Shown here: piece by piece, positions 32,801-43,642 of the stretch
Position numbering within the stretch: the stretch's first letter is position 1
How the letters are laid out: the number at the start of each line of letters is the position of its first letter
Origin: Dioscorea cayenensis subsp. rotundata
Lineage: Eukaryota; Streptophyta; Magnoliopsida; Dioscoreales; Dioscoreaceae
DNA length: 64,000 nucleotides
Assembly: GCF_009730915.1 (NCBI RefSeq)
Contig: NC_052489.1
Span: 30,001,916 to 30,065,915, forward strand
Direction of reading: 5' to 3'
The notes under the pieces: model-generated
What the model saw: only the letters and a program-made list of their open reading frames with translations
What the model was told of the DNA's origin: nothing
Database searches by the model: none
Position numbers and translations under genes: made by a program

Positions 32801-35585
32801 GGTTGTTGTGGCAACAATTGCTTTTGGTATGGGTATTGACAAGTCAAATGTTCGAAGAATTATCCATTATGGTTGGCCACAGGTAACATTTTTATGAGGA
32901 AACTTAAGTAAAGAACTTGCGTGTTTTCCAAAATCTTTGCATTTATATTTTATTTTAACAAATATTTTGAGTAACTTAAAATATTTGAATCCTTAGCTTT
33001 AAGCAGATTCTTGCCTTTTCTTGTAACTAATGTTTCATAGAGCTTAGCTACAGATTGTCAAATAGTTCCTTTCTGGTGGTATTTAACAGTTTGTGTTGCA
33101 ACACTGAGTATGCTTGAGAAACTGTTAACCATGTCATTGTCATAGCTTGTTTGTGACACTGGAAAGTGAAATCAAATCATGCGATATATATTTTCTCTTT
33201 TATTTATCATCACTTATAATATTTTCCTGTTAATCTTTTGTGATTTTTTTCACTTCAGAGTTTGGAAGCATATTATCAAGAAGCAGGTCGAGCTGGAAGG
33301 GATGGGAAGCTATCAGATTGTAGTGAGTCAATGCACAGTCTTAGTTTTGTGAATTTAAATGACAATCTGGTCTATTATGTTTGCTGAATGCTTACCCAGT
33401 GATCTCTAGGTTCGTCCTGTAAATTATTTATTAGCATTGAAGCAAGATAAGACTTGATTTTTTCTATAATAGCATAGTAGTTTCATTTTTATAGACAACA
33501 AATGTGCACTCGGGTATTTGAGTGCGTTGTTTATTTATTTATTTTTTTTATTATTGTTTTTAAATTATATTCCTTGTGCCAAGGAATTATTATTCATTCT
33601 CAGGTTAATGACATGTCAGGTGGTAAATGTTGGAAACTAAGTTCATTGATTTTATGTTTTCCAAACTTGCCTTGTTCAAATGCTTCTAAATTTGTGGCTT
33701 TTCTCATGCAGCTTTATATGTGAACTTGTCTAGAATACCAACACTTCTTCCTAGTCAAAGAAGTGAAGAACAGACGAAACAAGCTTATAGAATGCTATCT
33801 GACTGTTTCAGGTAATGTGCTCACCCATCTAAGGCATCTGGTTTTGATTATTTCCTAACAATGTGGACTTAATGGGTGCATCTCTATTTATTTTGTAGAT
33901 ATGCTATGAATAATTCAGTGTGCAGATCGAGGACACTGGTGAAGTACTTTGGTGAGGAGCTTACTAGCGAAAGATGTCATTTGTACGTTTTTCCCTCCCT
34001 TTTGTTCTCAATTCATTTATGCAAATTTATTATGGCGCAATGGCTATTGATTGCTTTATAAAATAGAGCTCAAGTTGTATAAAGTTACGGATGTGGTCCC
34101 TGAGCTTTTGCCATTATACTTCATTATATCTTGAGTGCCCACATACTGACTTGCCCTTTCAAGAACATTGCAGAAATTCTTGTTGGTTTCCATGTGCCAA
34201 GTTGAAGCATTTACTTTTATAAAAAAAGTTGAAGCATTTACTTTTCTTTGGTGGTTGATTCTCCTATTTTTTATTTTTTATTTTTTATTGTTGCTGAGTA
34301 GGCACAGATTATAATTCCTTTATTTTGCAGGTTGTCTCACCTTGCCATCTTTTGTATATCCTATGGAACTGATGTTGTTTTCCAAAATAAAGAATTTGAC
34401 CTCTAAAGTTTTAACATGCAGATGTGATGTCTGTGTTGGTGGACCGCCAAAAATTCAAAATCTAAAGGAAGAAGCGGCCATTTTTCTTAGGGTAGTGAAA
34501 GCTGAATATATGGGTGTCAATGCAGTGTATGGTGAAAGCAGTAATCGAAATTTCCTAGAGAGACCCAATTTCAAGACACTTGTCAGTAAAATAAGGCAAC
34601 GGGTAAGTTGTTAATAGAACTTGAGCTTGAATGCCTATCATTACATGTTTTGAATGCTTGACATGATACAGCTGTGGTTGCATCCCAATAGAGGCACGAA
34701 GCATGTGGGGGTGGTAGACCATACCTTTTAATTTGCAGTAAAGAATATAGCATATATAGGGCTATCTTTGTAGCAAAACTCTGACGAAGTTGATAATTTT
34801 TGGCAATCGATAGCAATATTGAAAAACTATTTTTATTTGGAAAATATAATGAATTTGGTGGTGCTATTATATAATGTTATATATACAACATGGTTGCACT
34901 GCCAAGTATTCAAAACAATCACTTAGTGGTTCGATCCCCTTAATTCACAATTATAAGAATAATCTAATGGATTAGAAGTTCAAATATGAGCGCGGGTCTT
35001 CGACTGTGTTCTCTGAGTTGACCATAATTTTCTTTTCTTTTTGTTGACCTTTTGGGACAGTTTCATAAATACTCAGCTAGTGATCGGCTATGGTGGCAAG
35101 GTCTCGCACGCATACTAGAAGATAAGGGGTACATTAGAGAAGGCGACGTTGACAAGGTTTGCTATTTATTGTTGTGAGTTAAATGATTATGATTCTGTGA
35201 ATCCAGTCTTATGCAAGTATTCCTATCCAATTTCTTTATTTCTAGAATTCCCTTGTGGAACCATGTGTTTGTTCTCACCCATTTGCAGGTGCACGTTTGC
35301 ATCAAATACCCAGAACCAACAGAACTGGGATTGGAATTTCTTCAGTCTGGGGAAACCTTGGATGCATACCCAGAAGGAGACATGTTACTATCAACGGAGA
35401 AAAAGCCATACTCAAGTTTCTCCGACTGGGGACGAGGTTGGGCTGATCCTGAGATTCGTCGGCAAAGACTCCAACGAACAAAATGCAGGTCTCGGAAGAG
35501 GAAGATGCGCTCCAAGCGACCTCCCAGGGATTCAAACACGGTCAGGGGAAGGTTATCTGCGAAATTAGCCAAAGTGAAACACTAG
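29815..35585 (+). CDS. RECQSIM: RecQ-family DNA helicase, RECQSIM type, tandem copy B
   Basis: Tandem duplicate of copy A with the same 14-exon structure: 29815-30409, 30555-30774, 30860-30970, 31176-31365, 31490-31835, 32215-32408, 32636-32692, 32802-32882, 33259-33322, 33712-33811, 33899-33982, 34422-34602, 35061-35156 and 35289-35585. Exons 2-4 and 6-13 have the same lengths as in copy A; the total frame is open for 871 residues. Domain order is the same: UBA-like N-terminus, Walker A ATGSGKS ending at residue 201, motif II, acidic insert, motifs IV-VI, zinc cluster, Lys/Arg-rich tail. Differences: eight extra codons in exon 1 ([10 protein letters not shown] region), a shorter acidic insert with only one repeat-like unit, and motif II reading DEVH (292-295) instead of DEAH. 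Introns are also similar, so the duplication is fairly recent. No stop or frameshift was found. Confidence 0.92.
34200..34245 (+). repeat. 19-bp tandem repeat in copy B intron 11
   Basis: AGTTGAAGCATTTACTTTT occurs at 34200-34218 and 34227-34245. The corresponding intron of copy A lacks the second copy, so it arose after the gene duplication. Confidence 0.7.
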
Positions 35586-35790
35586 AATATTGTAGTTTTT
35601 GTGATCTACTATTTGTTAATCTTTAACTCAAGTAAGACATCATACTTATTTAATTAAATCAATTTTTTTCCCTGTGTAAAACTTATGTGAAGTGCGATTT
35701 GGATCCATTATCTTAGTTACCCGAGGACTAATAATACTAGATGCTAAACCTTGCAGACTTACTATTTTGATTCGGCAACTCAATCAGAAG
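35586..35790. other. RECQSIM copy B 3' flank
   Basis: Similarity to the copy A 3' flank fades by about 35635. The tRNA gene downstream has no counterpart after copy A. Confidence 0.5.
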
Positions 35791-35861
35791 CGCATCTGGT
35801 GTAGTGGTATCATAGTACCCTCCCACGGTACTGACCAGGGTTCGATTCCCTGGATGCGCAA
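35791..35861 (+). tRNA. trnG-CCC: tRNA-Gly (anticodon CCC)
   Basis: 71 nt. Acceptor arm GCGCATC pairs with GATGCGC, followed by discriminator A. The D-loop region GGTGTAGTGGTATC matches box A. The anticodon arm GTACC-CTCCCAC-GGTAC has CCC in the loop, and the T arm CCAGG-GTTCGATT-CCCTGG contains box B. There is no intron and no encoded CCA. A T-run (TTTTTATTTT) shortly downstream suits Pol III termination. It is a nuclear-type gene, and all stems are intact. Confidence 0.95.
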
Positions 35862-36309
35862 TGTTACTTCTACATTTTTATTTTGAGATCAAAATTTCGG
35901 GTAATTATCTGAGAGATTTTGATTTTTTTTATGATATAGATGTATGACATATTGTTAATTCGACTAGTAATTTTATCTTATTTATTGACAAACAGTGAAT
36001 TAAAATTAAATAATAATTTTAATTGAAATTAAAATTTAAAACTCAAAATAATAAAAATCATCGTTTGTTACTTTGTAAAAAAATATATATATATATCTGG
36101 CATAAATCAGTGATTTATTTATTTTTACTAAAATAAATAAATAAATAATAGTTAATTGATACTTGGAGTGAACCAGTGTACTCAAATACTTCCTTCTCTT
36201 CTCTCTAAGTAGTAATCCTCACAACAAAGAAAAGCATCCCAATCCATGATTATATTCTATTTCCATCCACTTCAAATAACTCAACTATATTCTACTTCAA
36301 TTATTATCA
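35862..36309. other. Spacer and promoter of the 117-aa gene
   Basis: AT-rich, with (TA)n near 36082-36096 and AATAAATAAATAAAT near 36130-36148. Nothing else recognised. Confidence 0.5.
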
Positions 36310-36663
36310 ATGGGTCCTGTTTTCTTCTTCTCCACCATCGCTGCCACCCTCGCCGTGTTCACCAGCTTGCCGGAGCTCCGAAAATGGCAACGCCGCCAGC
36401 TCATCCTCCATAAACTAAAACTCATCACCAACGCTCTGGAACAAACTGAAGAACGCCTTATCAGACTCCAAGAAAGACATGACAAGATCCTCTTCCAACT
36501 CAACTCCAACTACTTCCCTTCCTTAGCCATGGCACACGCCTTATCTGCTTCTCAACAAGCCATGGATGAAGCTCTCCATTTCTCAGCTTCCCTTCAATCT
36601 CTTCATCTCAAGCTTCTCACTTCTTACCCCCCTTCTTCTCCTCCTCCTCCTCCTCCTCTCTGA
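36310..36663 (+). CDS. Small membrane-anchored coiled-coil protein, unknown function
   Basis: A 117-residue intronless gene. Residues 1-20 (MGPVFFFSTIAATLAVFTSL) form a hydrophobic N-terminal segment, probably an uncleaved anchor. PELRKWQRRQLILHKLKLI then begins a basic, heptad-like helix, continued by NALEQTEERLIRLQERHDKI. A second helical region (AMAHALSASQQAMDEALHF, then SASLQSLHLKLL) is followed by a Ser/Pro tail ending in six prolines. Codon use and composition are clearly coding. Proteins starting MGPVFFF and continuing to ELRKWQRRQLI are, from memory, a conserved plant family without a known role. It is convergent with the GST gene, whose stop lies only 90 bp downstream. Confidence 0.85.
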   Translation: MGPVFFFSTIAATLAVFTSLPELRKWQRRQLILHKLKLITNALEQTEERLIRLQERHDKILFQLNSNYFPSLAMAHALSASQQAMDEALHFSASLQSLHLKLLTSYPPSSPPPPPPL

Positions 36664-36753
36664 CCCTTATTAATGTACTATTATATCCATTCATTTATTC
36701 AATTAATAATCAAAACACAACAAGCAAGAAATCAAGAAAGAGAAAAGAAAACA

Positions 36754-37612
36754 CTAAGATTCATTGTTATTGTTCTTCTTCTTCTTCTCTTTCCAAGCAA
36801 TGGCGCAGGCATCCATGGTTTCAGTGACCTTCTTGCAAGCAGGCCGAGACAAGAGATCCTCCCACCAAGCCCTCACCTTTGGCCGAGAATTTATCAACAA
36901 CGCACAACGAGGTGAAGCCATGAGCCTGTGAGTTTGCGGCAAGTGATGCAAATCAGCAAGACTGAAGAAATCTCCAGCCAAGTACTTGCTCTTCCCCAAC
37001 CTCTCTTCATACACATCAAGCACCTTCTCTAAATCACCAACCTTTTTGGCCATCACTTGTTCATCTTCAACTTTACCAAAGTATCCCACCTCGATGACAT
37101 AGTTTATCAGCGCAGATATCACCGGCTCATACTGTTCAGCCTCCACCTCCATCCACACTTCCACCATTGCTTCTTCTTCTGGGTTACTCTCTCTTATCAA
37201 ATCCTTGCTCATCCTCTTGTGCTTCCTTGCTATGTACTTTGATATTGCTCTTGATCCTACACATCAAAACAACTTCATAGTTCATACATATATATGTATA
37301 TATGGAATTTGAAAAGAAGAATGAAAGTGAGAAGGTGACCAAAGAGAGTGAGGTGGGCATCTTGGAGAGCTGGTATTTGGCCAAAAGGCTGAAATTTGAA
37401 GATGAAGATGAATGAGTGAAGTTGAATGAAGGTGATTAATAGAATGGAGTGAGGGAGTATATATTACATACGTTGATGGAGAGGTAGGTGGGGAGCTTGG
37501 TTTCTCCAGCCTCAGGGTCGATGGGGATCAGGTGGTAGTCGACGGCCATCTCTTCTAGAGTTGCCATTACTCTTGCTGTGTCTACTGCTACTTCCAGTCC
37601 GTATAACTTCAT
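36754..37612 (-). CDS. GSTF: Phi-class glutathione S-transferase, divergent active site
   Basis: Three exons with the usual GSTF phases: 37472-37612, 37340-37388 and 36754-37256, giving 230 residues. The thioredoxin-fold N-domain covers about residues 1-80 and includes PFGQIPALQDAHLTLFG. The alpha-helical C-domain carries LEKVLDVYEERLGKSKYLAG, DFFSLADLHHLP and WWEDLLSRPACKKV. Aligned to its neighbour (LYGSPMSTCTARV), this protein reads LYGLEVAVDTARV, so the catalytic Ser is Ala9. The glutathione-binding Glu-Ser pair (ESRAI) is GSRAI. Conjugating activity is therefore doubtful. The TT19/AN9 flavonoid-carrier GSTs also have Ala at that Ser, so a ligandin role is possible but inferred. The exon 2 donor GTCACC is weak. 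A poly-Asn C-terminal tail (KKKKNNNNES) is unusual. Confidence 0.9.
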
Positions 37613-38394
37613 CTCTGTTTTCTCTTTGTTTCTCTCTGTTTGAGCAGAGGAATGAGTGTTGTATTTAAAAGCTTTAAAAGCTTTTTTTATTAGATGGATA
37701 TGTATATATATATATATATACATGATATTGTTCTATTATTATTAGTTAAATTGTGTGATTTTGTTTTAGTTTGTATCATGTTTTTTTATTAATTATTATA
37801 ATGTATGTTTTGCAATTATGGAGATGTGCTGTGTTGTTTGGCTTTTCCTTTCATTTTTTTTTCATTCATTGCCCACATCATCAGTGTCTAGAAAACAAGT
37901 TTAGAATTATAATAATATGGATAATTTGGTGGCTGGTGCACTTGCTTTCTGTTACAATTAAAATATTAAAATAATCAAAGTATATATCTTCTAGAAGGAA
38001 AAGGTTGGTCAATGTAGATAAGTAGTAGTCTTGCAGGCAGGCAGGCAACTAGTAGCTTTTTAATAATTGATGAAATATTGCAGCAAGTCATGGTCAATAT
38101 ATATCAAACCATTATTTACTTATTTATTTTTGGTTTTCCATTAACACATTAACAGTAATAATATACAACAATCACACAAAACATTAGGTAAAAACAAGAA
38201 GCCACTCTTTTTATTACATAATCAAATAAAGATAACACCAGACAGACATGACATCCAAAGATACATATGGATTAAAACAACAACAACAACAATAACAACT
38301 CCCAGGGAGAACTAAGTCTAAGAAGGACAAGCTCTTTATTAGTCACATTTCATTTAAGGAAGGAGGCAACAAACAAGAAGCATGATCTGAAGGC
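37613..38394. other. Spacer between the two GST genes
   Basis: Contains the promoter of the left GST gene, a TA microsatellite (37702-37721), AT-rich DNA with a GCAGGCAG repeat near 38034-38046, and the 3' UTR of the right GST gene. Confidence 0.5.
37702..37721. repeat. (TA)n microsatellite
   Basis: Pure TA run upstream of the left GST gene. Confidence 0.85.
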
Positions 38395-39716
38395 TCATTT
38401 AGAAGCAGAGGCAGCAGCTGCCTGCATGTCATCAGTGACCTTCTTGCAATCAGTTCTGGAGGAAATATCCTCCCACCAGGCCTTAACATGAGGGCGAGAA
38501 TTGATGAGTGATGCATGAGGAGTGGCCATGAGATAGTAAGTGTATGGAATGTGATGCAGGTCTGCAAGGCTGAAGAAATCACCAGCAAGGTACTTGCACT
38601 TTGAAAGTCTAGCCTCATAAACATCAAGAATTTTGGCCAGTTTATCTACGTTGTCTTTTATGATGTTCTGGTCCGGGGCAGCGCCGAAGCGTGGTGCCAC
38701 AAAGATCTGGTAAAAGATTGGGGAGATGGCTGGGTTGAACTGCTGGCTCTCCACCTCAATCCATACATTAACTACTCCTCCAGCCTTGCGGTCATTCTTC
38801 TTCAGTAGATCTGGTGCTCCACTGCTATGGTAGTTGTTTGCTAAGTACCTTGTGATTGCCCTTGATTCTACATGCCAAACAAATTAAACATTTATTATCA
38901 TTATTATTATTATTGATCATGTTATGAAGAGTAAAAAAATTACGTAGAATTAAAAATTTTATTAACATTATTTAGCTTATTTTTGTTTTTTTATAAATTT
39001 TTTTTACTATTTTTTTTTTAATCTATTTACTAAAAATATAGATTTAAAATGATAAAAAAAAAAAATGCGTTTATGAAAAAATTAAATATATGGATAAGTC
39101 TTACACGCAACCAAACATAAAGTCCACAAAAGAATAAACAACAGTCTGTCCTACACCTTAATTAATATTAATAAATAATTTGATATCACAGAATATTTTT
39201 AAAGTGTTTTAAAATATTTCTTTTGATATCATAAAAGAATAAAAAATTTTAAAAACAGAGAAAAATTATATAGAGTATATTTTTAAATTTTTTTTTTTAT
39301 ATATATATTCTTCCTGTTTGTTGCGTGGTTAACACGTGGTTTGTTGGTGAACGGTTGATTATTTATGTGCTAATTTTAATTTCTTCTTCAAAAATATCAG
39401 ACGGTCATAAAGGGCTAAAACTCACCGAAGAGCGTGAGATCACCGTCCTCCAAAGCCGGCACTTGCCCGAACGGCTGCGAAGGTGAAACCACCACCGGTG
39501 AACGTTTAATGATAGATCGTCAGTGGAAATCCATCATACGAGTATTTAAAACAATAAAAACAGACTCACGTTGCGGTGGATGTGAGGCGGTTGCTTATGC
39601 TCACCGGTGCCGAAGTTGATCGGGATGAGCTCGTACTTAAGGTTGAGCTCCTCCAGCACCGCCTTCACACGTGCGGTGCACGTGGACATCGGAGACCCAT
39701 ACAGCTTGAAAACCAT
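38395..39716 (-). CDS. GSTF: Phi-class glutathione S-transferase
   Basis: A cytosolic enzyme that conjugates glutathione to electrophiles and may reduce organic peroxides. Three exons: 39570-39716, 39426-39474 and 38395-38867, 222 residues; phases match the neighbouring GSTF gene. It starts MVFKLYGSPMSTCTARVKAV with the catalytic Ser11 in the phi-type STxxxRV context. The glutathione-site EHKQPPH, PFGQVPALEDGDLTLF and ESRAITRYLA are intact. C-domain motifs include LAKILDVYEARLSKCKYLAG, DFFSLADLHHIP and WWEDISSRTDCKKV. It lies head-to-tail upstream of the divergent copy on the same strand, so the pair arose by tandem duplication. A TATA box lies about 90 bp before the ATG. Confidence 0.94.
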
Positions 39717-39802
39717 CTTTCTTTTTTTGGTTTAAAGTCCTCTTTTAACTCGACTCTGTTTTCAGTGAGAGTTGTTTGATGAACTGTTTACGGAAATGGT
39801 TG

Positions 39803-39812
39803 TATTTATAAA
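39803..39812 (-). promoter_or_regulatory. TATA box of the right GSTF gene
   Basis: TTTATAAATA on the minus strand, about 87-97 bp upstream of the ATG at 39716. Confidence 0.55.
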
Positions 39813-40042
39813 CTTTGGGGGGCCTTGCCTTGGGATCTGCATTCTTGTGATAGAGCGTAGAGATTTAAAGACAGAACTCTCTGGAAGCTTTGAATGTTGA
39901 CTTGTCGCTCTGTGTCTTGCTCGTGATATTCCTGTTAATTCGCATCATTTTATTTATTTTTTATTTAAATACCATTTTAAAAATGAACGATTGTAACATA
40001 AGCTTTTAGCTAAACTGTATTAGCCCGCTAGGAAAGAGTTTA
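39813..40042. other. GSTF upstream region
   Basis: Promoter-distal DNA; no further motif singled out. Confidence 0.4.
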
Positions 40043-40395
40043 GGAGGCGTTTGATTTCTGGATTAAAGTGGGAATTATTACTTTGTGATTTAATAATTTA
40101 AATAATATTTTAATCTATATAATAATTAAATATATTGTTTTAATAATAAATAATAATTAAAATAAAATATTTAGTTTAATATAAATAACAATACTCAAAA
40201 TATTTTATAATTTAAAAATAATTATTTTTTAATCTCGAATATATATATATATATATAAATTTTTTTCAATCCAATTAATCACTTTCTCATATTAAATATT
40301 GATTAAAAATATTTTTTATTTAAATTTTTATTCAACTCTCTCTCATTTTTATTTTTATTCAACTCCTCATCCTCAATTTGAGAACCAAAGGTCTC
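40043..40395. mobile_element. PIF/Harbinger (Tourist-like) MITE
   Basis: About 353 bp flanked by TTA at 40040-40042 and 40396-40398, the 3-bp target of PIF/Harbinger elements. The left end GGAGGCGTTTGATTTCTGG and the reverse complement of the right end, GAGACCTTTGGTTCTCAAA, form an imperfect inverted repeat of the G-rich/GTTTGGTT kind. The core is nearly pure A/T. No coding. Confidence 0.62.
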
Positions 40396-42584
40396 TTAAT
40401 GTAAGAACAAACTTTTAGTTGTAAGTACTGATTTGTAGTCTAAATTCTGTGTTGGTCAATCAGATAAAAATACATGATCAAATATTTAATTTTTTAACTG
40501 TGCATGATCAATACATTTGTTGTATTTGTCAGAAACAAATAATCATTATAATATTTTTTTTAATATTTTATACATAATAAATTTTTTTTAATGATTTTCG
40601 CTATATATTTTTTTGAATAATGGATTAATCAGAGCTAGAATTTGTACACAGACATTTGAAAGAGGGGAATAAAATGTCAATTAAATAGTTTTTTTTCCAT
40701 TTTATATGAATACATAAATTAATGTAAATATTTTAAAAAGGACATGTTAGGTATTACAATCAGGACTGGTACATTTAATTTTATTATTATTATTTTAATA
40801 TTAATTTATTATTGATCCATAATACTAATAGAATTCAATAAAATGAGTAATTGGTGAGAAAAGTCATGTGCACCCTTTTCAAAAAAAAAAATAAAAATAA
40901 AAATAAAGTCATGTGTAGACATGTCATGATTTCTCCCCATTTCCACAAGGACAACAACTACCAAAGAAATAGAGGGAGGGGTACCAGAATAGCATCAAAA
41001 TTTTTTTGGGTGGGTAGCATAGGACTACTGACCATTCATAGATGGAATTTTTTTTCCTTTTTAAACTAATTTTATAATTTATATATCTAGAAAAAATAAA
41101 AATGTTTTTCCTATAGTTTTTCATCAAATCAGATCAGATCACTCTTAGGCAAAGTATTTATTTTACTAAAGCTATTGGTTTAAATTATAACTTATGCAAA
41201 GTGAGAATATAAATATATTAAAAATATTAATTTCATGCTTTACAGGTTCTTAACATGTAATCTATTTAATTTTATTAAAAAAATAAATACTTTCTATAAT
41301 TCTTTCAATTGGTATAGAAGATTTTTTAAAAAAAATTAAATAATTTTATTGAATAGAATATAATTGCACCAGTAATTTTGTGATAACATCTATTATATTG
41401 GGAATATAAGTTATGGTATTTATAAAAACTATTGTATTTGATATATGTTTTATATTTACATTTTTATATTAATAGACTTTTATAGCTCAGAAAATCATTC
41501 AAGTTTTAAAGGATGAATAGTAAACAATTGTTATTTCGTGATATGATTAAATAATTATGATGATGTTGAAAATGTTTGGCTCTCAGTTTGTCAATATATA
41601 TGTGTTGCCATCAATCTAGATCACTATCAAAAGTAAAGTCATTGGAAAATATGGATTATTTTAATGACTTTGTGTAAGATTTATTTACATCAGAGCTTGA
41701 TTAGTCAAAAAGGGCCTTGCTAAATATTTATACAACAAATATCTATCAGTATATATATGTGTGTAACCTTACAAAAATTCAAAATTTTATATAATTTCTT
41801 ATAATTTCTAAAATTGCGTGTGTAATGTTTTGGTTAAAAGCATCAGTTTAGGATCATATGGAAATTTTTTATTATTTTCAAAATAATATGAATAATATTT
41901 TTAACTATTACATTTTAGTTTAAAAAAATTAGAAAAAATGTCAACAATCGTTTGGTCTATTGACTTGATATCCATATACAAAGTGTTCGTCCCGTTAACA
42001 ATTGTAACCATGCATGTCCCTAACATGTGATTTGTCCATATTTATAAATATATTATTTTTACAAAACAACAGCCACAGTTTGTAATCTAGTCTCTACTTG
42101 AGCTGCGGCAAGATAATAATATTATCTAGACAAAATTATCCTGTTGTGAATCCTGCATCCAAGATGCATCATTAAAAACTGTAATATAGAATGGGAACAG
42201 TAGGTGGAACATGTAGTAATTCCTTTGTTCAACTCCGAATTAATTTTTCATGTATACTCCATTTCCATTACGTGTTGCAGATTTTGATGATAAATTCTCA
42301 TGTAATTAATTTGGATCCCAGTTTTTAAATAAAACATTAACATCAAGTTTAACCACTCCGCTCCATGTTTGTAAAAAAACCTGCATTATGTTAGTCTCAA
42401 CATCTAGGAATTCAATCACCATTGTCCAGCTTCCTTGGTTCTTGTGACAATTCAAAATAAATAATATGCTCTGCTGTTTTCAGTACCAAACCACAAAAAA
42501 ACACACAAATTAATCAGGTTGGCCAATGCTTATATTATGCAAATAAGAGTTATGTGGGCAGTTTGGCGGGCGTCATCTTCCAGA
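40396..42584. other. AT-rich spacer, no gene seen
   Basis: Apart from one tiny retroinsertion at 40871-40904 I see no gene, RNA or clear transposon end in this stretch. Confidence 0.5.
40871..40904 (+). mobile_element. Minimal poly(A) retroinsertion with 11-bp target duplication
   Basis: AAAGTCATGTG occurs at 40860-40870 and 40905-40915. The 34 bp between are CACCCTTTTC followed by an A-rich tail, as expected of a LINE-mediated insertion truncated to little more than its tail. Confidence 0.55.
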
Positions 42585-42940
42585 TGAACAATTTAGGGGA
42601 AAAGTGGACGGAAATGAGAAAAAGTGGTCTGACTTCTCTCATTTTTGGTATTTATTTATCCTGAAGTGAATTTTGAACTAAATTCACTTCAGTATTTTTT
42701 TTTACTGAAGTGGGGGGAAGTGAGTCAATCTATAAAAAGTAACTTCTTTTCACTTCTAAAATCTTTTTTGAACTCATACAAATTCATCTAATACCTAAAT
42801 TCTTCGGTTCTATTCTCACTTTCTGACAAATGAACACAAAAGTCCTGGAAGTGATATTACTTCCCCCACTTCAGAGAAGTGACACTTTCTTCACTTTCTG
42901 ACTTCTTCTCACTTACAGTGAAATAAACATCCCCAATTGA
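42585..42940. mobile_element. Hairpin-forming MITE-like element
   Basis: Several GAAGTGA and TCACTTC words lie in opposite orientation. CTGAAGTGAATTT (42661-42673) and AAATTCACTTCAG (42680-42692) form a perfect 13-bp stem with a 6-bp loop. The outer ends AATTTAGGGG and CATCCCCAATT are roughly inverted. No definite target duplication was found, so ends and superfamily are uncertain. Confidence 0.42.
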
Positions 42941-43621
42941 TCTTGGTGCAACTTGTAATTAAGCGCCAAACAACCTCCTTCCCACACTAATTATATATGA
43001 GTATAATTTTCCAACTGCATTGTTCAATTGATTGTAGACCACAGCATGCAACAAAAGATACAAAGGAGGAAGCAAACATCTAAACCCACTGATTAGGAGA
43101 GTTTTCAACAATTAATCTTGAGAATTTGGGCAGCCTGTTCCAATCTTAAGTGAGCACCAAAGATAGAATACATGATGTCAAAATTCAGGCAACCTTCCGA
43201 AGCCAAATCATTGTTGGAAATATTCTTAATAGGAAATTGCATATACAGATAAATGAGGTTTGAGAGCCAAAGGGATGTTTAAAAGCTAATTGTGTTATAG
43301 CCGAAACATGAAAGATATTATCCTATAAATTATTATTTAAAAATTCAATTCTTAATACATATATATATGTCCAATATATTAACAGTAATAATAATCCCAG
43401 GACTCATAAATTCTTATATCTGTTGTAGTATAAAGTAGTATATTATATGTAGATAGGGTGAAAAAAATAAAATAAAATTTCCTGCCTTTGTTCTTCTAGA
43501 ATAAAGCTAAAATAAGAACATCAATAAACGGGTCCACGGGATCATTATTACTCAATCGATAGGTACTTGCAACCAAATCACTGATTTTCAACGCGGTAAC
43601 CAATCAAATTCAGGAACAATG
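42941..43621. other. Spacer, no gene seen
   Basis: AT-rich with no recognisable coding sequence or element ends. Confidence 0.45.
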
Positions 43622-43642
43622 AAATAATAACACATAAATGCA

